Part shown: positions 59,901 to 62,258 of the stretch, one piece after another
Numbering within the stretch: the stretch's first letter is position 1
Layout: every line of letters begins with the position of its first letter
Assembly: GCA_037951105.1 (NCBI GenBank)
Contig: JBAMJV010005500.1
Coordinates: 1-64,000, forward strand
Direction: 5' to 3'
Origin: Echinarachnius parma
Taxonomy: Eukaryota; Echinodermata; Echinoidea; Clypeasteroida; Echinarachniidae
Length of the DNA stretch: 64,000 nucleotides
Translations under genes and position numbers: made by a program
Notes under the pieces: model-generated
Database searches by the model: none
Seen by the model: the letters and a program-made list of their open reading frames with translations, nothing else
What the model was told of the DNA's origin: nothing

Positions 59901-62258
59901 TGCTTAATGATCGTTAGACCCCGAGTTCGAACCCTGCCCACTCCGTTTGCCCTTCAGCAAGGCATTTTATCCATATTGCTGCTCTCTACCCAGGTGTATA
60001 AATGGGTACCTAGTCGGGTGAAAATTAACTTGGTGCACCTATAGGGTTGCCCGCCGCTAGTATGCTCCCCGGGGAGTTGATAAGGGGTACAAGATAATTG
60101 TGCGGGTCTAAACTGTACCATATGACCAGGGTTAATAATAAGCGCGTCATAATAAACAACTATTTAAAAACCGCTTTTGAAATTTTTTTGAAAAAGTGTA
60201 AGCATTTTTTTAATTTTTTCAAAAAATCATCGTATACATTTTAGGCCCAAATAAATACGATGGGATATATTTATTGATATTTCAGCCATTTCTGAACCGA
60301 TTTTGACCAAATTAAGTTTATTCTGCCAATAACATTGCATGTTCTTTAACATTCGACACTCAGGTTTTCATTAACTCACAAAAAAGTTGTGTTGTGCAGC
60401 GCACTCTCTACCAAAACTGAACGACCCCTTTAACAAAACTTAACATGCATAATTTTATATGAAAAATGGTCGAAACCAATGTTTTTTTAGAGAGCGCCCT
60501 TTTGTGTTTTAATGGCTCTTTTTGAATGATAACATTTTATTTTACTTAGTCGTTTGTAATTTTGTATACCTTTCGAGCATGGTGAAGTTATAACTATTAT
60601 TTTGCACCGTAATGGTGCAGGTGTTGGTTACTAAAGTTAAGTTTGACCAATACTCAACTATCCCTTTAATCTGTATTTCTTCACTACAAGCAGTCAACCA
60701 ATGTGTTACAAATAGATCTGAAAGAAGTAGAACCTTGCTTACTGTGGTGAAAAGTCACGTTAACTCGTTCAGGACGAAATGATTTTGCTATAACATGTAT
60801 TCTCCATAGACCCTAGCCCAAGTATTATCAGAACTAAGTCCGGGATGGGTTAAAGACATGGAATTTTACTTAAAAGTAAGGCTAAGAACCCTATAAATTT
60901 AAGATTTCTCAAATGTTAGTGGCCCAAAACTTGAATTTGATGAGCCCTAAACATACAAATTCATTATAATTTAAGTTATGTTTAATTGCCCTAGTTAGCC
61001 TTTCTATTGTTGTTAAGTTGTTGTTTGTATAATGTGTAGTTCTGTGTAATTATTGCGTTAATTAAAGGGGGAGTTCAGTTTTGGAGTTCAGTTTTGCACA
61101 TCACAATGAAAAACTGAGTGTCAAATTTGAGAGAACATGCAATTTTAATGGCAGAATAAACTTTATTTGGTCAAAATCGACCCAGAAACAGCTAAAATAT
61201 CAATAAATATATCTGATCTTATAATTATTTGGGGCCCAAATAATTAGATGATTTTTCAAAAAATAAAAAAAATGCTTGCACTTTTTCAAAAAATTTCAAA
61301 AGCGTTTTTTAAATAGTTGTTGATGATCTCTCTATTTAATAATTATTTCAAAAAAAAATAACATGCATAATTTTATATGAAAAATGGTTGAAATCAATGC
61401 CTTTTTAGAAAGCGCCCTCTTGTGTTTTAATGGCTCTTTTTGAATGATAACGCGCTTTTTACTTAGTCGTTTGTAATTTTGTATACCTTTCGAGCATGGT
61501 GGAGTTATAAATATTGCAGGTTTTGCTTACTAAAGTTCAGCCTTACCAAAACTGTACTACCCCTTTAAAGCGTTATTTAAATGAAGTTATTATTATAAGT
61601 ATTATTAAGGGCAAGTACACGTGGCATTAATTAATTTGTGAGGGCCCAGAGCGTATTCTTCAATGGCCCAGGTCTAGCGGGCATGTCCCCATAGACTTTG
61701 TACATAGCCTGGCCGGTTCCCGTAATCAATGGATTAAAAGGTTTGTTGTGTTTGTATGTGTGTGTGTGGGGGGGGGGGGGGGGGGGGGTCATATTCCTCC
61801 TCTCATCCTGCACTTATATGATGAAAAAGTACATTTTAAAATATTATTTGTCAAGGTATTTCGCATGTATATCCCAAATTATAATGAATTGTAAATTATT
61901 CTTGTTTTTCTTCAAAGTACAATATATTATTGTGCAGCGGAAGAGTGAACATGAAACCAATACCACTTATCAAAGTATATGATCGAATGTGAGGCATTCA
62001 AGATAGATATATTATTGTGTAGGGGAAGAGTAGCAAATAAAACCAAATATACCACTTATTTAAATATATAATTGAATGTGAGGAATCAAAGTTATTAATC
62101 CTGACTGCTTTTTTTTCAGCTACAAATATGTGATTGACAGTGAGACGAAAGTGGAGTTCTGGCCATCTGGAAGAGAGCGTAATCGGCGAACAGGACCGTT
62201 GATCGACAAACTGAATAGCTTTCTCGAAATATTGACCACGAGGGGCTGTGCTACTTAA
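1909..62258 (+). CDS. Complement C3/C4/C5-like component lacking the thioester (3' part of gene, 22 exons)
   Basis: Spliced from 1909-2071, 2775-3021, 3960-4181, 4666-4786, 5500-5598, 15133-15324, 18728-18803, 19912-20074, 20711-20797, 22147-22330, 23294-23550, 45210-45368, 46912-46977, 48777-48913, 49838-49925, 50451-50522, 51639-51744, 54308-54397, 55707-55787, 56409-56492, 59653-59794 and 62120-62258. All phases agree; the result is about 990 codons ending in TAA. Order of domains (visible-residue numbering): anaphylatoxin C-terminus (about 1-15), MG/CUB-side segments, thioester domain (about 300-570), MG8 region, C345C/netrin domain (about 830-990, Cys-rich). This is the domain order of complement C3/C4/C5, normally secreted and cleaved at the anaphylatoxin. 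Residues that form the thioester (Cys and Gln of GCGEQ) are Ser 308 and Thr 311; the acyl-transfer His is kept at 423. So covalent target binding is not expected; C5-like signalling or scaffold use is inference. The signal peptide, MG1-MG6 and most of the anaphylatoxin are upstream of the window. Confidence 0.93.
2330..2545. repeat. ATT/TTA microsatellite
   Basis: Imperfect then perfect (ATT)n, the purest part at about 2483-2543; it belongs to the intron that ends at exon 2. Confidence 0.9.
2775..3021 (+). CDS. Exon 2: macroglobulin-like segment (MG7 side)
   Basis: Reads TEWKLAAVSVSPSMGMC, then FFIQLHMPYSVMRLEQAEI, then IFNYRDYEM, matching the C3 segments TTWEILAVSMS, FFIDLRLPYSVVRNEQVEI and LYNYRQNQEL. 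Acceptor aaaag|G is the only nearby AG that gives the needed phase 2; donor AAT|GTAAGC, phase 0. The acceptor follows 440 bases of ATT-rich DNA. Confidence 0.9.
3960..4181 (+). CDS. Exon 3: macroglobulin-like segment
   Basis: 74 complete codons, phase 0 at both ends (acceptor tatgaag|AAC, donor GTT|GTAAGT). Encodes VVVNFTVPEEGLC and ends IMKKLRVV, equivalent to the C3 stretch that ends RKSLKVV. A Cys (EEGLC) sits where C3 has NPAFC. Confidence 0.9.
4420..4660. repeat. Degenerate ATT/TTAG microsatellite next to exon 4
   Basis: Runs of attattatt, tagtagtag and tattag up to the splice acceptor at 4665. Confidence 0.8.
4666..4786 (+). CDS. Exon 4: link into the thioester-domain side
   Basis: Acceptor tattattgcag, donor ACA T|GTAAGA (phase 1). 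Encodes AQGKTKEVVSTVVLNPG, equivalent to PEGIRMNKTVAVRTLDPE of C3, followed by an acidic linker (IIDEQQDM). Preceded by an ATT-type microsatellite from about 4420. Confidence 0.88.
5500..5598 (+). CDS. Exon 5: segment before the thioester site
   Basis: Acceptor gacaccag, donor ATC G|GTGAGT; phase 1 in and out. Encodes KFNLSLPQDFIPGTEYCKVSLI, which aligns with the beta-strand (LSLKLPPNVV in alpha-2-macroglobulin) just before the thioester domain. The next exon is 9.5 kb away. Confidence 0.87.
6160..6280. repeat. AT-rich hairpin
   Basis: atatggtatttggaacg near 6159 is matched by cgttccaaataccatat near 6257; it lies in a wider block (5980-6430) of tatattttt-type repeats. Confidence 0.75.
6605..7552. 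repeat. Three-unit tandem repeat with GGGCAAG palindromes
   Basis: Three diverged units (about 6605-6865, 6943-7190, 7308-7552) share acttgccccaat, ttgccctcttag, agttgcccgatcgggcaagc and a tail cgggcaagtgctagtgtcga. Spacing between units 2 and 3 is about 365 bases. No ORF. Confidence 0.85.
8085..9065. mobile_element. Inverted pair of tRNA-like sequences (SINE-derived foldback)
   Basis: A minus-strand tRNA-like sequence at about 8115-8180 and a plus-strand one at 8968-9038 mirror each other, including flanks (agcaaagaataataggc against gcctatttttctttgcgc). Both have a box A-like GGCTCAATGGTTGAGC or close and a box B-like GGTTTGATTCC. A third, partial minus copy is at about 8795-8835. The first copy is interrupted at about 8185 by a ctggcataatt-rich and poly-C repeat. 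The anticodon loop is not a usable tRNA loop, so this is a retroposed or transposon-borne relic. Confidence 0.65.
8325..8730. repeat. Poly-C / GGTCTCG repeat family, copy 2
   Basis: Two near-duplicate units, each CTGGTCT...GGCCTCGAA(A)ATTT, then a 20-25 base C run (8457-8483, 8620-8643), then gcttacagga. Related to 165-620. Confidence 0.75.
9343..9545. repeat. CCATGGTA minisatellite
   Basis: About 17 tandem units of 11-13 bases of type ACCATGGTA(C/G)T, each with a CCATGG palindrome; units decay toward 9545. Open frames across it are only the repeat read in frame. Confidence 0.9.
10920..11500 (-). pseudogene. hAT-type transposase relic
   Basis: Minus-strand frames read KPHGVELGSAYRNPVQAHTF and YMSILIDGSTDRSTSEKEL, then after a frameshift (11207-11261) NFCADGASVNFGCREGVFAKL and HWVDHRLELASKDAF. 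These are the LxxxNGVxLG..YRN, IDGSTD and CTDGAxxMxG...CxAHRLxLA blocks of the ZNF862-like branch of hAT transposases. Both termini are missing and the frame is broken, so it is a dead fragment. Confidence 0.75.
13165..14888 (-). pseudogene. RTE-type LINE, 5'-truncated, split by a TTAA element
   Basis: Minus-strand reverse transcriptase: 14851-14219 carries EEQCGFRSSRGTTDAVFVVR, FVDFKAAFDTI, GVRQ, LSPSLFNIFLE and RYADDT (catalytic YADD box), and 13573-13301 carries the C-terminal FEMRCLRTILGVHLMDRVRN and KRRLKWFGHVVRMP block typical of RTE elements. The coding frame is interrupted at 13606-14079 by a DNA element. It has lost its N-terminal endonuclease and starts at an ATT microsatellite near 14888. 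Confidence 0.85.
13610..14075. mobile_element. TTAA-flanked non-autonomous DNA element, copy A
   Basis: Ends AGGGGTAGTTTAGTTTTGGTA and the inverse CTACCCCT, each flanked by TTAA (13606-13609 and 14076-14079). No ORF. Removing it with one TTAA rejoins the RTE reading frame without shift. Confidence 0.88.
14889..15010. repeat. ATT/TTA microsatellite before exon 6
   Basis: Pure (TTA)n at about 14904-14987, with degenerate continuation to the exon 6 acceptor at 15132. Confidence 0.92.
15133..15324 (+). CDS. Exon 6: thioester site exon, GCGEQ replaced by GSGET
   Basis: Acceptor attattatgcag, donor TAC G|GTAATT; 192 bases, phase 1 in and out. Reads LDVDPIGALEILLRKTR, then GSGETTM (15201-15221), then ILLAPTLYFYKYMQASGQ and a helix ending HGYLAY. 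In thioester proteins this is a ...GCGEQNM block followed by APNxYVLxYL. Cys is AGT (Ser, 15204-15206) and Gln is ACA (Thr, 15213-15215). The exon is otherwise well kept and open, so this looks like a functional loss of the thioester, not decay of the gene. Confidence 0.93.
15521..16408. mobile_element. Mariner-type foldback element (888 bp)
   Basis: Begins CACCGTGTCCCAGAAAAAAA and ends with its inverse, flanked by TA on both sides. The two halves are inverted copies of each other for about 350 bases (tgtctcttctttt near 15620 against aaagaagagacac near 16298). No transposase. A truncated relative is at 21867. Confidence 0.85.
16575..17536. mobile_element. Foldback element
   Basis: aagcccaagacc...cgggaaagtagcc at the left is mirrored by taactttcccaataccgg...gggctt at the right; inner arms include aatccgaacctaagcatcgttaaa against the inverse near 17415 and caattagtaggcggttt (16927) against aaaccgtctactaattg (17175). 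No ORF of note. Confidence 0.75.
18127..18346 (+). pseudogene. Possible Tc1-type transposase C-terminal relic
   Basis: Plus-strand frame reads ALQEEWNNLPPSL and SKCTECFQAH, resembling the C-terminal (L)xxEWNxIPxxxI...SMRRRCxECIxAxGGHTxY of Tc1-like transposases. The rest of the protein was not found upstream, where DNA is unusually GC-rich (17880-18070). Confidence 0.45.
18728..18803 (+). CDS. Exon 7: thioester domain helix
   Basis: Acceptor actcaaacag, donor ACA TG|GTAGGT. Encodes GIARELTYRQNNGAYAAW then LHRPGSTW, matching C3 GYTQQLAFRQPSSAFAAF and RAPSTW. Phase 1 in, phase 2 out. Confidence 0.9.
19010..19660. repeat. Poly-C / GGTCTCG repeat family, copy 3
   Basis: Begins tagacgtacccagggggtg, then four or five units each with a C run of 15-25, gcgacggac, and ggtctcgg(c/t)ctcgaa. 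The clearest copy of the unit: C-run, cgcttg/gctaga, actctcaa(t/c)c, gtggtctcgg, cctcgaa. Confidence 0.75.
19912..20074 (+). CDS. Exon 8: thioester domain with retained catalytic His
   Basis: Acceptor tttttgtgcag, donor ATT|GTTAGT. Begins LTAFVVKVFSEA and ends QHVLHQEMI. The His (CAT, 20060-20062) corresponds to human C3 His1126, which forms the acyl-imidazole in thioester transfer, and the following QEM is also kept. It is 115 residues after the mutated Cys position, against 116 in human C3. Confidence 0.93.
20155..20455. repeat. Imperfect foldback with TCGTACAAC words
   Basis: ttcactataac near 20165 and gtagtgaaagc near 20436 are inverted; the interior repeats forms of gtcgtacaac/gtcgtgcgac in both orientations. 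Boundaries uncertain. Confidence 0.4.
20711..20797 (+). CDS. Exon 9: thioester domain helix
   Basis: 29 codons, phase 0 both ends (acceptor ttgcctag, donor GAT|GTAAGA). Encodes GDVSMTAFVLISLLESKKK, nearly the same as C3 DMALTAFVLISLQEAK. Confidence 0.92.
20950..21484 (+). pseudogene. Decayed LINE ORF2 C-terminal tail
   Basis: Plus-strand frames with stops read SLPLKFKISLPRKDVCV and then CKETVHHYLVDCPQY, the CxxCxxxxETxxHxLxxCPxY end of many non-LTR retrotransposon polymerases, and finish at a stop near 21484. The only retroelement coding remnant sense to the host gene. Confidence 0.55.
21867..22116. mobile_element. Truncated mariner-type element, relative of 15521-16408
   Basis: Starts TA|CAGAGTGTCCCAGATAAAACG and matches the left half of the 888-base element up to gtagtaaacgtactt, then stops. 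It ends about 30 bases before the exon 10 acceptor. Confidence 0.75.
22147..22330 (+). CDS. Exon 10: thioester domain helices
   Basis: Acceptor gtctgtatag, donor GCT G|GTATGT. Encodes AIPKAKQYLEGEVEG and DKAIVAYALALADSS, matching C3 AGDFLEANYMN and TVAIAGYALAQMG. A truncated mariner-like repeat ends only about 30 bases before the acceptor. Confidence 0.92.
22721..23066. repeat. Inverted repeat with hammerhead-like cores
   Basis: Arms 22721-22806 and 22981-23066 (86 bases) are inverted copies with about one mismatch, bracketed by TA repeats (22638-22664, 23071-23083). Read on the minus strand, 22808-22784 gives CTGATGA-A-GTCC-TTTAC-GGAC-GAAA, the conserved core of hammerhead ribozymes; the plus-strand arm has the same with CTCGATGA. 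It could be a relic of a Penelope-type or other ribozyme-bearing retroelement. Confidence 0.6.
23294..23550 (+). CDS. Exon 11: end of thioester domain; followed by a GC donor
   Basis: Acceptor ttctattttag. Encodes ISVETTAYALLAQMEL, AAWLSNQQNYDGG and FVSTQ, matching C3 YNVEATSYALLALLQL and WLNEQRYYGGGYGSTQ. The conserved STQ|DTVVA junction requires the exon to end at 23550 in phase 0, where the next bases are GCCAGT and not GT. An extra Cys pair region (CVVSFQC) is near the start. Confidence 0.88.
24164..24480. mobile_element. TTAA element, left part of a split copy
   Basis: TTAA (24160-24163) followed by AGGGATAGTTATGTTTTGGTA and internal sequence of the family. The matching right end, ending tatccct+TTAA at 27256-27259, is at about 27085-27255, so later insertions seem to have separated the halves. 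Confidence 0.65.
24480..26252. mobile_element. Inverted-repeat element carrying another small element
   Basis: aaagtacctgagcgaagg at the left and cttcgctcagctacttt at the right are inverted; inside, cgattaatgacgtcacacgtg (24675) faces cacgtgtgacgtcattaatc (26038). The 25381-25989 element sits within it. Confidence 0.6.
25381..25989. mobile_element. Small inverted-repeat element (AAACCCTCAC... family)
   Basis: Left end AAACCCTCACAAAAAGTTCC with gcaattcaagtttgagcg; right end is the inverse (cgctcaaacttgaattgcggaac...gagggttt). Interior includes ttgactttgccccatattcg. More pieces at 27349-27432, 28505-28650, 43927-44085 and 44090-44447. Confidence 0.8.
26267..26801. mobile_element. TTAA-flanked non-autonomous element, copy B
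   Basis: TTAA|AGGGGTAGTTTAG...AACTACCCCT|TTAA (outer TTAA at 26263-26266 and 26802-26805). Full length, 535 bases, no ORF. Confidence 0.88.
27433..28500. other. Unidentified insert, GC-richer
   Basis: Separates two parts of a copy of the AAACCCTCAC element. Its ends are weakly inverted (ggctgagtcggttcgg against ccgacatgactcaggc), and it carries ccgaccgtttcaatcgggac and gggataccggttcccgacc blocks. No ORF above about 60 codons. Probably another DNA element; not recognised. Confidence 0.4.
28984..30105. mobile_element. hAT-type non-autonomous element inside the DIRS element
   Basis: Terminal inverted repeat CAGGGGCGTCGATCC, inverse at 30091-30105, flanked by an 8-base target repeat CGTAATTT (28976-28983 and 30106-30113). 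CAGGG ends and 8-base duplication are hAT hallmarks. Subterminal runs of G and C, no transposase. Confidence 0.88.
30256..31242 (-). CDS. DIRS tyrosine recombinase (integrase)
   Basis: 328 codons, uninterrupted. A SAM-like N-terminal region (STRRQYAVYIRKWTDFCS) is followed by a catalytic domain with the tyrosine-recombinase residues: Arg in LLAAQRVQSIHLL, the HxxR box as HSTRAAS, Trp in AGWSNEKTF and the nucleophile in QRYYR. It would join the circular DNA intermediate of the element to the genome. Upstream (31508-31242) the minus strand carries the linker MVVPNWPSQPWFPVL typical of DIRS between RNase H and recombinase. This is the only DIRS domain here with no visible break. Confidence 0.88.
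   Translation of the reverse strand: MLQIMSDPLEKLGLHKRIISITSASWRPSTRRQYAVYIRKWTDFCSRKNINHLHADVNMVLEFLSELFYDQNAGYSVVNQARSALSSFLVFSDNMFEIGNHPLISRFMRGIFHKRPPQPRYKEVWDVAIVLNHLRRLSPATGLDLKTLTMKLCMLIALLAAQRVQSIHLLNLDYMVMKEDKVVFMFQELLKQSRPGKADYVLKLHAYAPDRRLCIVRYLKRYILETNKIRGEERGLFISYQKPHKRVTAATIARWIKLTMAAAGIDTGVYKAHSTRAASTSAACGANLTVQQILDQAGWSNEKTFQRYYRKPTENTTSFASAVIGQSQ
32661..35675 (-). pseudogene. LINE ORF2: APE endonuclease and reverse transcriptase, frameshifted
   Basis: Endonuclease motifs LHLNIRSLNKHFDELLSF, LTETWLS, GGGVALYVL, GVTYRPPN, LMGDFNINLL, SLIDNIFSNV and DITDHYPI; then RT motifs VIPLFKKGDKLDVNNYRPIS, FGFREKHNTVHAL, FLDFSKAFDTINHDIL, GVPQGSILGPLLFILYIND and catalytic FADDT. Three frame changes (near 35010, 34450, 34050) split it into four frames. 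The RT part (33989-32661) is open for 442 codons. Confidence 0.88.
35676..38069. other. LINE inter-ORF spacer
   Basis: No long ORF. Contains loosely repeated blocks, for example gatccagtttata...gagtca...gaatatagat at about 37910-37955 and 38010-38055. Longer than normal for a LINE; an insertion is possible, but I could not see its ends. Confidence 0.45.
38070..38858 (-). CDS. LINE ORF1 (nucleic-acid-binding type)
   Basis: 262 codons. Basic Ser-rich start (YNLRKRNSSKKNSKM), a long heptad region predicted as coiled coil (about residues 66-150, SELLQSMQSMFSQLTHNMNA onward), a Pro/Gln linker and a basic C-terminal part (DLPPEMKRERGRLATLAYKI). This is the layout of LINE ORF1 proteins that coat their RNA. 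A 2.4 kb non-coding spacer separates it from ORF2. Confidence 0.75.
   Translation of the reverse strand: MSNTTTSSYNLRKRNSSKKNSKMSLAPPSISSNPVSTGGLGGNVDHVTTQGANPGPARTSTPANTTNSELLQSMQSMFSQLTHNMNARFDTVSNDIRLIKHDLAEMRSAVHDLETSVSFNGDKIICIEKESIPKVREELDVKMSDRDHLLEAFERRRRPPPSSQQTVPGPNTQPLQASQPAAHPAHHAGQPTDRFARVTLRSDLPPEMKRERGRLATLAYKIRKENKLLTRIRINGTKLYLQTRRPSEIGAPKTPWTNHQLG
41013..42620 (-). pseudogene. DIRS reverse transcriptase-RNase H, broken
   Basis: Starts with VVKVGGRLNAHYHEWCEITS (42560 region), an in-frame TGA at 42420-42422, then RT motifs FSRPKKNGGTKIILDLSELN, MASVDLRDAYYSVPV, WQFKVLPNGLSTAP and the catalytic YLDD (VVGYLDDTIII), then RNase H (VRTDASGAGWGA, LDNTTAVAYI, INYLETLAA, LPGKLKTEAD) ending DIDMFASRL. 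Frameshifts near 42112, 41586 and 41400. The final domain is cut exactly by the TTAA insertion at 41026-41029 and continues at 31525 with DRYVSWYPDPDAENVDAF. Confidence 0.88.
42650..43687 (-). CDS. DIRS gag-like ORF1
   Basis: 345 codons, open. Low-complexity Ser/Thr/Pro N-terminus, a short coiled-coil-like stretch (FNKRLDKLESLVAQIAEAV), an acidic middle (EQMEMDYNMEYDELIDESDD) and a basic, Gln/Asn-rich C-terminus. No zinc knuckle. Its place between the terminal repeat and the RT fits the putative Gag of DIRS elements; function by position only. Confidence 0.7.
   Translation of the reverse strand: MLLTDNSNAEMTDSTKTKSTTKSTRSGPAAIPSPAPCAQGSKERTVETDTIGDSTGVATTPNMNKSTSTAASKEASKFNKRLDKLESLVAQIAEAVGSQSKRTHADFDYRSGPVDPNLAGEQMEMDYNMEYDELIDESDDRASCSVYDVDNSEGQDDSSLYGQAQGCPVGIPSLAAKFAPPKHVGEPIEENIAQSTSYLVGHQLEPKTFEEVSSKYPLPDNCQLIDTPKVNPPIWEKIPVTTKARYIKIQRAQKSLSKGLNAYLRTLSSSSISETQQDALALLCNAQYELNCLRKDFIKPDINSKYSHLCKPSTPVSRLLFEEQPKMQNPQARQGQNQGPNQRRK
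43927..44447. mobile_element. Right part of the DIRS-split element and an adjoining copy
   Basis: 43927-44085 continues the copy broken at 28650 and ends ttgaattgcggaactttttg. 44090-44447 repeats the interior (cattttgcaacattt...gccccatattcgggtg) and the same right end with gagggg. Confidence 0.75.
44456..45130. mobile_element. Mariner-type element (675 bp) just before exon 12
   Basis: TA|CAGTGCGAGTAAAA with the inverse tttactcgcactg|TA. The arms are long inverted copies (tgaagcgtcatcg-type sequence near 44600 against 44985; cacgggtag in both). It ends 79 bases before exon 12. No ORF. Confidence 0.82.
45210..45368 (+). CDS. Exon 12: thioester domain/MG8 junction
   Basis: 53 codons, phase 0 both ends; acceptor tttcaattcag, donor CCA|GTGAGT. 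Begins DTVVATQALATYAG, the direct continuation of STQ from exon 11 (alpha-2-macroglobulin has STQDTVVAL). Confidence 0.92.
45369..46911. other. Intron 12; nothing recognised
   Basis: AT-rich, with a G run at 45698-45708. No repeat family seen elsewhere in the window and no coding similarity. Confidence 0.55.
46912..46977 (+). CDS. Exon 13: MG8 strand pair
   Basis: 22 codons, phase 0; acceptor ctacaatag, donor CAA|GTAAGT. Encodes SAIGDLLTLRARGYGVGKAQ, the strand pair equivalent to EVKVKAEGTGCALVQ in alpha-2-macroglobulin. Confidence 0.86.
47127..47387. mobile_element. Foldback element of about 260 bp
   Basis: actcttaaaagtattgggtaaagc...agtgccctcattaatgggt...gggcat...cccaactgca is mirrored by tgcagttgggcat...acccatcaatgagggcact...gctttacccaatatttctaagagt. 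Near-perfect hairpin within intron 13. Confidence 0.85.
48320..48626. mobile_element. TTAA-flanked element, copy D (internally deleted)
   Basis: TTAA|AGTGGTAGTACAGTTTTGGTA...GAACTACCCCT|TTAA; 307 bases, shorter than the 466-556 bases of other copies. Confidence 0.85.
48777..48913 (+). CDS. Exon 14: MG8 region
   Basis: Acceptor ctaactag, donor GTA AG|GTAAGA. Encodes VVLGYNQEESDRETCPFNVT and ends LLNITVCVR; compare C3 VVTMYHAK...CNKFDLKV and MILEICTRY. Confidence 0.88.
49640..49800 (+). repeat. SINE 3' part
   Basis: ctagtatgctccactaggagtt...acaggtcattgtgcag...ttaattgtac...ccctggtgcatagcgc matches the 3' half of the SINE at 59871-60157. Confidence 0.55.
49838..49925 (+). CDS. Exon 15: MG8 region
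   Basis: Acceptor gtttgacag, donor AAG|GTAGGT. Encodes GIIDVGLYSGFRAVTADLEK, matching C3 [21 protein letters not shown]. Confidence 0.92.
50451..50522 (+). CDS. Exon 16: MG8 region
   Basis: 24 codons, phase 0; acceptor tatatttcag, donor CAG|GTAATT. Encodes SYEHGQRSIIFYVDQ, matching C3 [21 protein letters not shown]. Confidence 0.9.
51639..51744 (+). CDS. Exon 17: MG8 end
   Basis: Acceptor tctgtatag, donor CCA C|GTATGT. Encodes ESLCFSFKA and NIQPVPVHVYDLYNP, matching C3 DDCLAFKV and LIQPGAVKVYAYYN. Confidence 0.92.
51942..51988. repeat. 47-base hairpin ending in TTAA
   Basis: TTAACCCGTTCAAGAC...GTCCTGAGCGGGTTAA. Looser forms are at about 22515-22550 and 60764-60853. Confidence 0.6.
52454..54180. 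mobile_element. Mutator-like foldback element (1.7 kb) with 9-base target repeat
   Basis: Outer ends GGGTCTTTCCAAAGGGTGAC and its inverse; target repeat CTTGCTGAA at 52445-52453 and 54181-54189. Long inverted arms (52454-52640 against about 53990-54180) and inner inverted arms (about 52985-53420 against 53430-53830), including cggggcttccgtcggcg against the inverse. No transposase frame. A 9-base duplication with long inverted repeats is the pattern of Mutator-like elements. Confidence 0.85.
54308..54397 (+). CDS. Exon 18: link to C345C domain
   Basis: Acceptor ttgtttttcag, donor AGG A|GTAAGT. Encodes TCTVFYRPGDGSPLLSNLC and QYECICAR with four Cys, matching C3 SCTRFYHPEKEDGKLNKLC and DELCRCA. 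Confidence 0.93.
54630..54700 (-). repeat. tRNA-like fragment
   Basis: Minus strand reads GTAGCTCAGGCGGTAGAG then TGCCGGTCTACCAATTCGG, a good D-arm/box A and anticodon-arm pattern, but the box B side is not a T-arm. Likely tRNA pseudogene or SINE head. Confidence 0.45.
55068..55623. mobile_element. TTAA-flanked element, copy E
   Basis: TTAA|AGGGATAGTTGAGTTCTGGTA...CTCAACTTTCCCT|TTAA, 556 bases, no ORF. It lies in intron 18, ending about 80 bases before exon 19. Confidence 0.85.
55707..55787 (+). CDS. Exon 19: start of C345C/netrin domain
   Basis: Acceptor tttaaatttcag, donor TAT G|GTGAGC. Encodes GACIPP and ELAACTGQDAY, matching C3 ENCFIQ and DKACEPGVDYVY. Confidence 0.9.
56409..56492 (+). 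CDS. Exon 20: C345C/netrin domain
   Basis: Acceptor gtatttcag, donor CCT G|GTACGA. Encodes ALKVRVDSIIENGGFKIVN, matching C3 KTRLVKVQLSNDFDEYIM. An NVT sequon follows. Confidence 0.9.
56784..56885 (+). repeat. tRNA-derived SINE fragment
   Basis: GGCAAGATCGGTAGAGCATG (box A) and CGAGATTGAACCC (box B-like), then cccattgcgtttgtccttcagcaaga, as in the SINE at 59871. Confidence 0.7.
57405..58727. mobile_element. Inverted-repeat element rich in GAATTCG words
   Basis: Ends TATAGGTTTTCCCGCTCAATTT and inverse ATTGAGCGGGAAAACCTATA with TA at the borders. Both end regions (57400-57640, 58440-58700) carry many GAATTCG/CGAATTC words; the middle is AT-rich with a C run at 58345-58359. No transposase. Confidence 0.78.
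58746..58904. repeat. Near-perfect 159-base palindrome
   Basis: ttcgctcgagatgtctgattttcat at the left is mirrored by atgaaaatcagacatctcgagtgaa; centre gaaatcactagtgatttc. Arms about 78 bases with few mismatches. Confidence 0.9.
59653..59794 (+). CDS. Exon 21: C345C/netrin domain
   Basis: Acceptor tttgttgcag, donor CCA GG|GTATGT. Encodes GIDAVSADEKRQIYLDSSCK and KNYLVVGRKGL, matching the C3 SPIKC...KKHYLMWG stretch. The acceptor and first bases of this exon are echoed several times upstream (see findings). Confidence 0.91.
59871..60157 (+). repeat. tRNA-derived SINE
   Basis: GGTAAGATCGGTAGAGCGCG (box A), CCCGAGTTCGAACCC (box B), then cttcagcaaggcattttatc, gctctctacccaggtgtata, aatgggtacc and a tail ctagtatgctccccggggag...gggttaataataagcgcgtc. 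Typical tRNA head plus conserved body. Confidence 0.8.
60158..60665. mobile_element. Two half copies of the TTAA element, tail to tail
   Basis: 60158-60429 is the right half (aacaactatttaaa...ctgaacgacccct, then TTAA at 60430-60433). 60434-60665 is the left half inverted (ends caactatccct, TTAA at 60666-60669). Both halves therefore end in ...CCCTTTAA on the plus strand. Confidence 0.75.
61066..61565. mobile_element. TTAA-flanked element, copy H
   Basis: TTAA|AGGGGGAGTTCAGTTTT...CTGTACTACCCCT|TTAA, 500 bases, in inverse internal orientation to copies A and B. Confidence 0.85.
62120..62258 (+). CDS. Exon 22: C-terminus and stop
   Basis: Acceptor cttttttttcag. Encodes YKYVIDSETKVEFWPSG and ends LEILTTRGCAT then TAA; compare C3 LSYIIGKDTWVEHWPEE and the final ESMVVFGCPN. 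The last Cys has the position of the C-terminal Cys of C3. Confidence 0.93.
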
